Origin: Melanocharis versteri
Taxonomy: Eukaryota > Chordata > Aves > Passeriformes > Melanocharitidae
DNA length: 64,000 nt
Assembly (NCBI GenBank): GCA_013397845.1
Contig: VZTG01000395.1
Span: 912,542 to 976,541 of the forward strand
Reading direction: 5' to 3'
Part shown: piece after piece, positions 1 through 12,300 of the stretch
Numbering within the stretch: the first letter of the stretch is position 1
Layout: every line of letters begins with the position of its first letter
Made by a program: the position numbers and the translations under genes
Notes under the pieces: model-generated
What the model saw: the letters and a program-made list of their open reading frames with translations, nothing else
Database searches by the model: none
Told to the model about the DNA's origin: nothing

Positions 1-621
1 CTGTGTGTGGAGGAAGCGCAGACTCCAAGGGAGCTGTTTGGCAGCTCCTCCACTGCTGGGGCTGGATCCTTTGCACTTTCTCTCCCTGGCTCGCCCTCAT
101 TTACTGTGAATCCACGGGTCCCTGCTAAGCCTGGCATTTTAGGAAATGTACTATATTATAGTATTTGCTAGCCAGAGTTTATAAATGCCACGCTTGTACA
201 AATGGTCACGAGCTGTACATACAGCAGGCTGTACTGAGATGGTGTCATGGAGCAGTACGGGCTGAGGGGGAGCACTGGGGGTCCTGTGCTCTGGCCTCTG
301 CCTCAGGGCAGAGCTAACTTAGCACAGGTTCCTCAAGGCCAGTGGTCTGAGGTGCACAAACCTTGCTTTGTGCCCAGGACACAAAAGGCAGAGCTGCTCT
401 TCTGTTCTTCTCCCTTATCCTGCTGTGAAATGCAAACACCTCTTTAATGCTAGCTCCTGGAGATTGTGTTGTTTCCATATTGTCCAGCAGTGACCTTTTA
501 ACATTTTTGAGAGAAGGGTGTATTCATGAACTAAGGAGTATTTGTCTTGAAAGTCACTGATGTTTTAACACTTCCTTTTTGTTACAGGCTTGTCCCAAGC
601 AAACAGGACATTTTTATGGCC
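1..621. repeat. Direct duplication, copy A (ends at a gap)
   Basis: Matches 902-1526 almost perfectly. The differences I see are one T/C near the start and a 4-base TTTG insertion in the other copy. It ends at the N at 622. It contains an identical short open frame (247-447), which shows no sign of being a gene. It could be a tandem duplication with a 905-bp period or an allelic contig placed twice. Confidence 0.93.
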
Positions 622-622
622 N

Positions 623-901
623 CAACATTAAAAATGTATACAGTAAAACTGTTTCCATTCACTGAATGCATAAATATTTTATATATATATATATATAAAA
701 ATGTTACATTGTGGGAAGTTCTATCCTTTTCTGAATTGGAGAATATTATATATATATATTTTTAAATAAACTATTTGAGTAAGGTAAAATAGTTCCTGAA
801 CTTGAGAAGCTGGTAATTAATCGAAATACTTAAATATAAAGACAACTACTGCAGCAGATATGGGAAAGGCACGGGCTGCTCCGCAGGCAGCCGAGCAAGG
901 C
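623..901. other. Unique AT-rich spacer between the duplicated copies
   Basis: Contains two TA-dinucleotide runs (about 679-697 and 741-759) and an AATAAA at 765-770 on the plus strand. The composition resembles the end of a vertebrate 3'UTR. ROCK2 ends in this orientation next to SLC66A3 in human, so this could be a ROCK2 3' end, but no ROCK2 coding sequence is present to support it. Confidence 0.4.
679..697. repeat. (TA)n microsatellite
   Basis: Alternating TA run of about 19 bases. A second, similar run is at about 741-759. Confidence 0.9.
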
Positions 902-1526
902 CTGTGTGCGGAGGAAGCGCAGACTCCAAGGGAGCTGTTTGTTTGGCAGCTCCTCCACTGCTGGGGCTGGATCCTTTGCACTTTCTCTCCCTGGCTCGCC
1001 CTCATTTACTGTGAATCCACGGGTCCCTGCTAAGCCTGGCATTTTAGGAAATGTACTATATTATAGTATTTGCTAGCCAGAGTTTATAAATGCCACGCTT
1101 GTACAAATGGTCACGAGCTGTACATACAGCAGGCTGTACTGAGATGGTGTCATGGAGCAGTACGGGCTGAGGGGGAGCACTGGGGGTCCTGTGCTCTGGC
1201 CTCTGCCTCAGGGCAGAGCTAACTTAGCACAGGTTCCTCAAGGCCAGTGGTCTGAGGTGCACAAACCTTGCTTTGTGCCCAGGACACAAAAGGCAGAGCT
1301 GCTCTTCTGTTCTTCTCCCTTATCCTGCTGTGAAATGCAAACACCTCTTTAATGCTAGCTCCTGGAGATTGTGTTGTTTCCATATTGTCCAGCAGTGACC
1401 TTTTAACATTTTTGAGAGAAGGGTGTATTCATGAACTAAGGAGTATTTGTCTTGAAAGTCACTGATGTTTTAACACTTCCTTTTTGTTACAGGCTTGTCC
1501 CAAGCAAACAGGACATTTTTATGGCC
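902..1526. repeat. Direct duplication, copy B
   Basis: Second copy of 1-621, preceded by 278 unique bases after the gap. It continues without interruption past 1526 into unique sequence, so this copy appears to be the correctly joined one. Confidence 0.93.
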
Positions 1527-2570
1527 TGAATGACTTACCTATAGAAAACTCTCTCATTGCAAGTCCTTTTGTCTCACAAGAGTAAACAAGTGGCATAGCC
1601 AAGCTGCAGATTAATCTTCTGGAAAAATCAGAGATCAAACTTGGAGCCAGAAGTTCAAGGCACTTGTAGGGAAGTTGCTCCTTAGTTCCCAATCCAAGAG
1701 CTTACCAGCACAGAAGGACAGGCAGACCCCATCAGAGTTACCTTATCAGGTGTCAGAAAGACCTTTCTGCAATGAGATTTCCACTTCTGTGCTAGTTGTG
1801 TGCTGCAGTTCCCTGCCTCTTGTAGTTCCTGCCAAAGTGCAGCCCCTCCCAGCACTGCCAGCAATCCAGCACCACATCTGCTTTTAACCAGAGGGAAGCT
1901 CTGGTGGTTCTTACACTTCTGAGCATCGCTGATGCTGTAACCAAAAACATGACATAGAATCACAGTACGATGTAGGACTTGGAAGCATCCAAGAGGCTCA
2001 AGGATCTTGGCAGTGACAGGGCCCAAATTTAAAACATCACTGATATTTCACTGAAAGTGTCTAAATCTCTTACTGCCTCTTGAAAACACTGAACCTCCTA
2101 AATTTTGACAGGTATTCAGTGGCTCTGAAGGCATGAAGGCCAGGAAAGCTGCCACTGAAATTAAGTGCTTTTTCTCTTTAGTTTCTTTTTAGTTTCTAAT
2201 GTCAAGTGATAATTAGAAATTTGAGCACTTCTGTTTGTAATCTTACAATGTATTAGTTTCTAGCTTTGAGAGAATCATCCTTGGAAGAGGATTATATGTT
2301 TTGGTCTCAAGTGCCTTTACCCATCCTGTGCTTGTGAGATTGTATTTGGGATGCTGCTGTGAAAAGGGAGAACTTACATGAAAGCAAACTTCTTACATGG
2401 ATTGCTCTTACAAACCCTTAATCACCTCCTTATTCTGTTTTTGAGGCAGACAGACATAACAGTACAAGGTCCAGTTCAGTGAACTGGAGTATTTCAGTCT
2501 CCTCCACATTCCTGGACAGTTTGCCTTGACATTCATGTTAAAATAATGATTAATTTATTTTTTCATGTAA

Positions 2571-2700
2571 TCACAGAATATATCAAGTTGGAAGGGACCT
2601 ATAAGGATCATCGAGTCCAACTCCCTGCTCCTCACACAACTACCTAAAACTAAACCATGTGACTAAAAGCATCATCCTCCTTGACCTCTAACAGGCTTGG
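2571..2700 (-). mobile_element. CR1 LINE 3'-end fragment
   Basis: Reads TCACAGAATAT then GTTGGAAGGGACCTATAAGG, ATCATCGAGTCCAACTCC and a diverged continuation with CTAAACCATG. This is the reverse complement of the CR1 3' region that is abundant in birds. It is truncated and diverged. Confidence 0.8.
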
Positions 2701-5700
2701 TGCCTTTTCAGTGCGTTAGTTTTTTACAACCAATCATCTCTGCACATAGTACACTTTAAATTGAAAACATTATTTCTTATTTTTTAAGATTATCTTCTGA
2801 ATCATTTAGGGTTCTATGAGAATCCAAAGGATCATAGGGTTTGCCTGCTGCTTTGAAGTATCCCTCATGAGGGTGGGAAGAATTCTTTTGGATCTCCATA
2901 AAAGATGTTGATGGAGTGGTTCTGAAACTACAAGTTGTGTTCCTTGTTGAAGTTGCCTAAAAAGTGGACAGGTGTGTATACTCAGACATTCTCGTCTGAG
3001 AAATAAGACAAGTCTACTGAGATGTGTGTGGCAGCAAAGAACTCTCGAAACACATCCAGCCTAGTTCTCCCCAGAAACTACTGCAATAAATGGAGAAGCT
3101 GTAGCTGTAAAAACATAGCTCCAAGAAGTGGGGACGTAGAGAAAATAATTTATTGGCACAGGGGTGCTAATTACCAGGTCGTATTAATGAAAATTAGGGT
3201 TTGGAATCTTTGCCACTTTGTAGGCAGTAAGCAGTTTTATAAAGGTAAGAAAGCCACATTACTATTTGATATTGCAAGGGTGAAGCCTTGGATTTGACTG
3301 CAGCTGCTTTTCCTCCAATAATCTTGTAGAAGCTGCAGGATTAAAGTGGTTTTTCAGAATGAACGTCACAGTGAAAGGTAACGAAATTTCAGTTATAAGT
3401 GTATGTAGTCCTGATACCTTAAAGAAATCTGGAAAGACACATCATCACCCTGTTAAGAAAAGGCAGAGGGTCCAGTAATTTCATGTCCCTTCAGCCCTTA
3501 CTTGTTGGAGGAGCTGCATAGAAATGCTTTCACAGCTAAGACAGCTGCATGGGATGCTTCAGTCCTACCACCCCATTTTAAGGTCTAAGCCTTCACAGTT
3601 TGTTCAGAGATGTAAGCCTGCTTCTATGCATAGTCTTATATTGTCCCTGTGGGCCTCATATGTCATCCAGTTCTTGTCATTTGTCATTACTGTTTGGGGT
3701 GTTTTTTGCCCAGGACGCTCTTGCACCACTTGATAAGCACGGCTATCCAGTGAGAAGTACACCAGGCTTGTGAGATCACTGCCAATCCTCTTTTCTTTGG
3801 ATCACCAACTGCTTAGACTTTAGGCACTGAATTGCCTTGGATATGTGCTACTTTTTATTAACAAGTGAACTCGTAGAAACATTTTTTGGAGTTACCTGAG
3901 TTATTAAATCCCTTAATCATTATAAGACTGAAGGAGCTGGGCACCCCACCGTTTCTGAGCCCTGTTTCATATCGGCTCACCCTGCATTGTCTCTGACCTC
4001 AACTGTTCCATTTTCCAGTAGGCTCTTGGAGCAGGTCTTGCAGCTGGGTGCAGGTCTGGCTGCAGCTTCAGGACTTGAATCTGCTTGCTGGATCCCATGG
4101 TCTCATGTGTCTGCGTGATGTTTTCCAGCATATTACAATCCCTACGTCCTGGGGGCCACTGAGATTCAGTAGGATCTGTTAGCCTTTAGTCCAATCTGGA
4201 GCCATGGGGAGAGGCTCGCCTGCATGCTCTGTATGCTGTTCTGAGCTGCAGCAATGGCAGTTGTATTACTGGAAGGTGGGCATTTGTGCAAACTTTAAAA
4301 AACCAACAAAGCTGAGAGGAAAATAATCTTGAGCTCAGAGAGTCCATGAGGACTGTAAGTAGTGCTGACAGTGCCTTTCATGGAAAAAAAATTAAAATCT
4401 CAGAAGTCACACTCTTGAAGGTCAGACCACTCTACATACAGGATCTGTATATAGTCAGCTGTTTGAAGGTGAAAGAATTTTATTACAGTAATTGTTTAAA
4501 ATATGCTTTACAGAAGCTCAGTTTGTGCTTCATTGAGAGTCATGATTTACATGACAGAGGCAACACTGAGGCATAGGATGTGTGTTCTTCCATTTATGAT
4601 TTTCATACAGTATGAGTCTTGGTACTGCTGGCCAAAGCCTCCACATTCCAAAGCAGAAATCTTGTACATCCCAGAACAGGCACATGCACAGATGACTTGC
4701 AATTATAGTAAAGTAGTAAGTCGAATTGATTTTCAGCATAGAGCCACGTTACTACTCAGTTTGAATCAGAATCATTACCTAATTTATCTTGTCACATTTT
4801 AGGCTGGTGCAGGTTCTGTCCTTTCCATCATTTTCCAGAATACTTGACAGATAAAACAAGGTGTCTGCCCTCTTAAAGCTCCCTCCCTATGAGTCAGTGA
4901 TACCACACAATGCACAGAAGGACCTGTTTAGGCTTGTGACAATTTAAGACAGTTCTAAGATGAAATAATGAAACAAAACAAGGTATGAACAAAATTGTGA
5001 CAATTATTTAAACTCTACCTCAGGTATCCCAAATTAAGTATCATCTAAACTATCATGTTAAAAGTATCTTATTTTACCCCTGGCCCAAAGATTGGATTTT
5101 TTTCCAAGACAGAGATGGTTGCCCCAAACCACTTCCAATGTCGAATGGAATAGCTGACACCTTTAACTTGAAAACGTCTGTATGTCTGTCTTGCCATTAG
5201 GCAGGAAATACGTGAGGTCCATCAGGACTCAGGTCTGTGAGGCTGGCATGGTCTTGCAGTGTGATCCATCACAAGTGATGATCTGTCAGATTCTTACGGT
5301 GATGCTCACTGTGGCTCCCAGGCACCTGTTTGACCTCAACAGCTGTCATCACCAAGAACTCTGAAGTGTCCTGGAGAACTCTGGCTCAAAATCAAGCAAA
5401 TTAAATTCAGTACAAACCAAGAACTGTATAACATCCTATTTTAAGACTTTTTTTCAGCTTCCTCACCTTCCAAACTTGAGACATCCTTATACCATTATTA
5501 GTGATGAAGGCAACATTTCATGTTCTGCTTCATAAATAAATATGAATTTCAAGTATGGAAGAATTTGGAAGAGAGTGGAACAAACCAGCCTGAAGAGAAT
5601 TTGCAGGGAAGTCATTACTATTATTTACTGTCAGTGAAAATACATGGCTGGAAAACTACCTCATTTCAGTTATCTCCACATCTGTGGAGCTTTTCCTTTA

Positions 5701-7687
5701 TAATAGTTCCTCATGTGGACTCAGCTGTTATTTCCTTTTTTTATTTTCTCCCTATTACATATGTGACTAAATGGATAATGATTTTTTGGGGGAGAAAGAG
5801 TAATTTTACCTCATTTAAAGAAGTGAGTGAAGGTGTTCTATAACATTGGGGCCATTCAGCTAATTGTGAATTACTTTCTCCAGTGTCAAACTGCACTACA
5901 ATCCAGCTCTGGATCTGCAGCGGCTGAGGGTGTCGCTGCCACCCCACCCCACTCCTTTCTCTCCCGTTTCAGTAGATGAAGTGAGCAGAGCCAGGATCGG
6001 GGACAGTGCACAACGTAAGGCAGCGACAGAGGCTCGGGGGTCAGGCAGGGACAGGGACTCCTGAGCAGGCCAAGCAATTGCATCCCTTGCTGGATTGGAG
6101 CAGCACAAGGAAAGACATCTGTATCCGCTTCGCACAGAATGCCCTGTCTTAGGGAGGCCCGTAGGGTGGGGAGAGGATGGTTTTCCATTTGTGTTCAATG
6201 TTCTGTTCAGTGAGGACAATCCAGAAAAAATAAACTGTCACATCTTCCACTGTCCACATCCTCAGTCAGACCTGCAGCCTGCTGTCTCTGGACTCACATC
6301 CTCATTCTTTCAACAGTAAATCTCATGGTAAATGTTTTCTCTCTCATACAGCTGAAGTGAGCTTGTAGCTTACCTGTTGCCAAATCCAGTCACAGTTCAT
6401 CATATCCACTGCTGGAGGTATTTGGGGTTATTCAGTGGACTGTACTGGAATTCAGATCTTGTCTTTTCACAGGCAAGGAAACTCAAAGTTCTTGAAAGCC
6501 CCCACAGGACCCACACTTTGTCAGCCAGGGCAGGACAGGCTGTGTTACCTCGTGAGCACGTTGTGAACCGGTGCGAATAGACACCAAGTGTGTAATTCCA
6601 CACTCGTACAGCATCTGTGAATGGAGCTGGATTACTTCCAGCCCTGTGGGTAAGACAGGCTTACACCCACTGCCGTAAATCCAAGATGCTTTCCCTGCTT
6701 GTTTTTGCCCCGCTGCTGCATTACGCAGCAAACGACCTCCTTGTGTCCACCCCGATACTGGTGAATGACAAATTTAACAAGATTTATCCTGCCTATGTAT
6801 TTGTCTAAAGCTGTTGCCTTTAATCCAGCCACTGAGAAGATTATTCTTTACCTACTGGAAAACACAGGGTCTGCGCTTTCGTGGGGCTTGCCTGGAACTT
6901 GAATGTGCCTCTGTTTATGAAAGTAAAGTTACTCTCTGAGAGGGGAAAAAGTGTATAAAACCGTTTACTGCTACTGATTTGTTCCATATCTCTTGCAGCT
7001 TGAACGAGAACTCATGGTCCAGCTTTCCAAGTCCACAAAATTACTTTACCTTAAGCTCATGAATTACCCAGCTTTGTTTATTTTCCTCAGTCTTTTTTTC
7101 CCACAGGTTTCTAAGGTGATTTATTCAAAATATATTAAGTAACCTATTAAGAACTGTTCTTAAATGCATTTTCAGTATTTTATGATAAAAAACCAACTTG
7201 AGGTGCTAATTTTCAAACCAAAAATGGAGCAGCTTCATTTTGCTACAGCATCACTCAGGAGTAGGAAAGATGTCAATAACAGAGAGGGTTTGGACTCCAT
7301 ACAAATCTTTCTCTATCAAGAAAAGGCTTTAATTAAAAAGCAAGTGCGTTTTTTTCATTTTAAGATGCTGGAGCTCTTTAGCATTTGGCAGGTCAATATT
7401 CAGCCTGATGCTTCAAGTGTTAAGGTGAAAGCTGCCCATTTATGACCTGTAATGAATATTTCATTTTCTCTCCATACATGAAAACATAATAAAACCTCAA
7501 ATGCAATGACAGTTAACTGTAAGAATGACACTATCAACCTTGAAGAATAGCATTTATTAATATCACCTGGAAAATTTATCACATGCCACCTGCCACCATT
7601 TAGACCACTTCAGATACTTTACACAGCTTTAGTAAAATCAGAACGTTTACAATTAATCTTTCAATGACCATAGAAAGATTTATACAT

Positions 7688-7693
7688 TTTATT
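7688..7693 (-). terminator. Candidate polyadenylation signal for SLC66A3
   Basis: An AATAAA hexamer on the minus strand about 1.5 kb past the SLC66A3 stop codon. Another lies at about 7554-7559. No transcript evidence is available, so the choice among AATAAA copies is a guess from distance only. Confidence 0.25.
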
Positions 7694-9228
7694 GGAGCAG
7701 TAAAAATGCTCGTCTTTGACTTGCTCTCAATAATGTGGGATACATGAAATCAATGCCCACAGACACATCTCTTCCCAGCTCTTCCCACGAAAATTTAGTG
7801 TATGAAGCAGCTGTTTTCTGATGGTGAAGGCCCCGCTCCAGTTGCAGCATGTTCACTGGCAGAAATATCTGCTTCTGCAGATCCCTTTGCTCCACAGCAG
7901 TCACACAATTTAGAATGTTGCAATGAAAACCTGCCTCAAATGTAGTCAGTGCAGTCTTCCCATAGTTTCAAGGGTGTTGGGATCAAGGGTGCCTTGGCTT
8001 TTACATGCCAATCAACAGAATACTGTAAGAACTCTTTTGAAATGTTGTATCTTTTAATTTTGAGGAATGTAATGAGAAATGAAGGCAAGCTATATGATTA
8101 CTAATGTAACTTTTGGTTGTGAAGGCAGTACTTTCAAAACCAAAATCCCCTGTTAATAGTAGTCAAGAATATCCTTTCCCCCTTTTTATTATTAAGTACT
8201 ACAAATTGATTAGAATTTCTGAAGTAAAAGATTAAGTGAAGTCTATGTTCTTCAACACACTAAGCACTGACAGGCTAAAAACTCATGAATCACAGAGCAG
8301 TACCACCAAAACCTGACAACCATGGGAGATCAATTTGCTGAGAGTCACCAAGGTGCATATGTCACTGTCAGTATGGATGGTGTTTGGGAATTCTGGATAT
8401 CGTTCCAGGAACTTCTGCTTGAACAACATTTTTAACTGTTGGTCACAGTTTCATTAATTCCCATACATTCTAGTCCCTGCTGTTCCCAAAACAGTATGTT
8501 CAGTGAATGAGAGCTCAGGTTGAAAAAGAAGAATTCATAGTTGAGTTTTTGTTCCTGTCCAATCAAAACTGGGTATACTGAAGAAAGTGACTATGGGTAT
8601 CCTGTATCAGCTGTATAAATTGTACTATTTAAGTGTTGCATGTGAGTGCTACAATCCCAACTGGATATGTGACTTAGTAAAAGACATTTAGAACCTTATT
8701 CTGGATTGGGCCTTGACTCAGATTTTCTTCATCCTAAAATACAGACAGTTAATGTTGAACTAATTGAGTTGCTTGCAACAAGAAGACAAACATCTGTTGT
8801 GGTTTTTCAGTCTTGCAGCAGAAGGATGAGTCAGTATGTTGGTGCAAAATTAAACATGTATAATTGAAGAAAATTGCTTATATGTAACCAGGAAGTACTG
8901 AAGTGATACCAGAGTATATATACATCTAATTATGAAATATCTTGTAGTAAAAAAAAAAACTAGAGAAAATGTGATAACAGTGAAACTTGTCTGAAATGAC
9001 CAATAAAAATATGCTGCTTAAATGAAGTATCTTATCAGAATTATTTCTAAGAGAAAGTAAGCATGAATATACTACACTGTAAGTCTGTAAGTACTGTAAA
9101 TACTATAAGGATGCTAAAGGGTAAATATTAGAGAAAGAGAGCTCCCTCAATCTTTGAGGAATTCTTAAATTCTTTAGGCTTAATAATATTTTTTTCATGG
9201 TAATGATATGTGTGCTGATGAGTGTCTT

Positions 9229-9317
9229 CTAATCAGTCTTTTTAGTCTTCCTGTAGTGCAGGATTGTGGCTGTGACCCAAATATTGAGAATGAGCATGAT
9301 TATGAAACGGATGAGAA
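9229..9317 (-). CDS. SLC66A3: SLC66A3 terminal coding exon
   Basis: The acceptor is a T-rich tract ending TTTTAG. The exon completes a Val codon and reads LIRFIIMLILNIWVTATILH then YRKTKKTD and a TAG stop at 9229-9231. Human ends LLRFVIMLALNIWVTVTVLRYRKT plus a few charged residues. This is the last transmembrane helix and a short basic cytosolic tail. The open frame runs on past the acceptor to 9507, but that upstream part is intron. Confidence 0.94.
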
Positions 9318-12300
9318 CTAAAAGGGAAAAAAAAAATTGTAAGCATAAGTCAAAAAAATTAACTGTTGTTACAACACTGGTTTGTAAACTTTTGCTGGTG
9401 TACAGACAGGCTGGTTCACATTCTGCAACTCTTTTCAGCCAATTAGTTTCAATTACCATGTTCAGGAACCCACAAATTCTGAGCATGAATCCAAGAGAAA
9501 AGAGCATTTAGCACTTGATCACTTTCAGTGATAGCTCAAAATAATACACTACAGTACCTTTAATTCTTTTGTATCCAGGAGAATAGTACAAGCATGAGAA
9601 GCCTTGTATAAATTTATATTTACACCAAAAGTTAAATTCAGAGTCACAGCTCACATGTCCTTAATAGTTGCATATGTTGTTTATAATAAAGGAACAACTC
9701 TTTACTGCCATCTCTTAAGTTTAGACTTTGAGAAGACAGGAAATACTTGTATCTGTCAGATTTTAATGACAGAAAATCTGACAACTGACAAAAAAAGCAG
9801 TTTTTCAGTACGTGGGTTAACTCAGCCTTAAAAACCATAACAGCATAGTACCTCTACTTGTGAGAGGGTAATGCCTGATGTCCATTTGGTAGGTGGAATA
9901 TTCACAGAAATGTACACAAAACTTTGTTTCAGAATTATGTGATATCTGACAGTATCATACCTGTGGATGTGTTCAGTGCTGCAACTTAACTGGACACATC
10001 TTCCATTAGAGCAGCACAGCATCAGTGTTTGCTGCCGGCCCTTTCATGTTCCAGAATGGGTGGTGCTGTATTTTAAACAGTAGCTTTATCCAGCGCCAGC
10101 TTTGCTTTCCTGGTGTTTCCTCCCTCCCCCTCAGTGTAAATGTGTAGCTGTGGGTGACGGGGACTCAGTACCTGACACTGACTACATCCTCACATGTGCA
10201 TTTTGCCAAATCTTTAGTGACCCAGTTAACTGCACAGCCCCATGAACTCCTTACTTTGGCAAAGAAAAAGCAGCAAGCATGGGGGTGAAAATGTGGGCCT
10301 GAAATGGGGCTTCCTTTTCCTGTGACAGAGCCACTTGAAATGCTTGTAAAACTCTAGTTTTGCTGGGCTGCAGAGGCTGCTTAAAAATTACCAAAAGCAT
10401 TCAAATAATGTTTCTGATGAAATAGCAGTTTTGAACAAGAAACCACCAGATGAAGTACAAAGGGATTTTGTTACTGTTCTTGCATCCACCAAGTCTTGAA
10501 CAACTTACTGAAAAATTTGCAATACTCCCTAGCTCCTGCAGTTTTCTCAGGATGGTAAGAAGCTGTTAAATAAATTTGCTCTGTAATTTGCTGCAAATTA
10601 TATCTTTTATGTTAGTTTTTTTCAGTTTCTTACCAGCCTACCATTTCATTTTCAGCCTGCCACAAACTTTCTGAATGTTGGACCTAAAACTATTCACATA
10701 CTAAGCTGAACTTTAGTTTTCTAGAAGAATTTTTTAATTCACAAAGCTGTCAATAAGAAAGTGAAATACTTATTACTTGAAAATCTCATTCAATTACTAC
10801 AGATTTTTTAAGTTGTATTTTACCACATTTATTTATTTTTTAAAATAGTAAATATTTTTAATGCTTTATTCTGCTATTTTCAGAATTAATTGCGTAGTGC
10901 TTTTATCTTTTGAAAAAAAAGAAAAAGTCTTTTGGACCAGTTGTACCACATGACAAGTGTAAGCAGTTTTTTGGCTTTTTTTTTTTCTCGATGTCTTTGC
11001 CTGATTTGTAATCCTGTGTAACTCCTGCCCCTCACCATGCTAACCTACCACATTCATGGTTTGTTTTTCTGAGACCTTCTATCTTTTTTACAAAACAACT
11101 AAAAACTACTGTGGCAGCTGTTCCCTTGGAAAGGCAGAGAATTCCATACTTCACTCACCTGCGAGATCATTCGTAGTCATTACAGTTGTAATAATTCTTG
11201 CTGTAAATTGAATGAATTCTGATTAGTGGAACACAAAGGACACATTTATACTTTTAAAAAATTATGAAATATCTATTTTTCAATGGAGGATAATCTTGCA
11301 TGAAAATATACACTGTACACATTCCCACTTTTAGTGCATCCACTCTTATCTATTTTAGCTTCAGAGATCAAGCTCTCAGAGCTGACTGACCATGTATTAA
11401 GGGTCTTTCTTAAAGAGAAAATCACATATATAATTAGAGTTTTTATATCTATCATGCTAGATTGGATGAGGTCAGTTTACTGCTTTTCTTTCTGTTCAGC
11501 CTCTCCTTCAGTAGCTGACAGTGAGCTACACCCACCGTTGAGTTAGCATTACTTAACCATTGTGAATGTTCACGCGTGTGCCTTCAGGCTTTGCAAATAC
11601 AAGAAGTTCAGCTTCCCTTCCCACAACAAACCTAAATATTAATTATTTCACGCTTGCAGCAGACTAAAAGTATTTACAATGTTTACTGCCATTGTTCAGC
11701 GAACATACCACTTCTAATTATTGAAGTTTTTTCACGTAGCAATAGATCCAGCATCACTGTGTTTTATAGTGAGAATATTTTAAATAAGTTTTGTGGAGAT
11801 GAGAAAGACACTTCTGACAAACAGCTGTAGAACTGTTCATGCAGACCACTAGGGAATTGCCACAGGAACTCCACAAATGACTGTTCATGAATTCTGTCAA
11901 GAAATGTAATTACAAGTAGCCATAGAGTTAAAGGTACTTAGCATTAAGTGTGTATTTATTTGTAGACAGCTTTTCAAAATTAGCATTGTCTGACTGTATA
12001 CCTGAAATTTTAGCACCTTTTCATGCTGGATCACTAGTAACTTTATTAAATCATAGAACATGGCAAATTTTCCTCATAAAGACAGCCTTTCAGTTATTTC
12101 AACTCGGGTTCCTTTGGCCATATTCACACTTTAAGTCATTGGTTTTTATCACTGGTGTCAAAGACAAAACTTGTTTTCAAGAGACTGGGTGGTGTCTGTG
12201 TCCCAGGCGTTGGCAGTGAGGGGAACCAAGGCAAGATCTTTACCTATGATGATTGAGTAAAGACCTATGAAAAGAGGCATTAGGAGAACTCAGTACTTCC

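Larger units (their letters stand above)
1527..9228. other. Non-coding interval and SLC66A3 3' flank
   Basis: Apart from one CR1 fragment (2571-2700), I see no exon with flanking splice sites and family-like coding in this AT-rich interval. The part nearest 9228, down to perhaps 7.7 kb, should be the SLC66A3 3'UTR and downstream flank. Confidence 0.55.

Noticed and set aside
247..1352. Two identical 66-codon open frames (247-447 and 1152-1352)
   Set aside because: They are identical only because the surrounding DNA is duplicated. No sign of coding constraint.
1..9228. ROCK2 coding exons
   Set aside because: Expected tail-to-tail with SLC66A3, but no kinase, PH or C1 domain exon can be read on the plus strand here. 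The gene must end left of the window.
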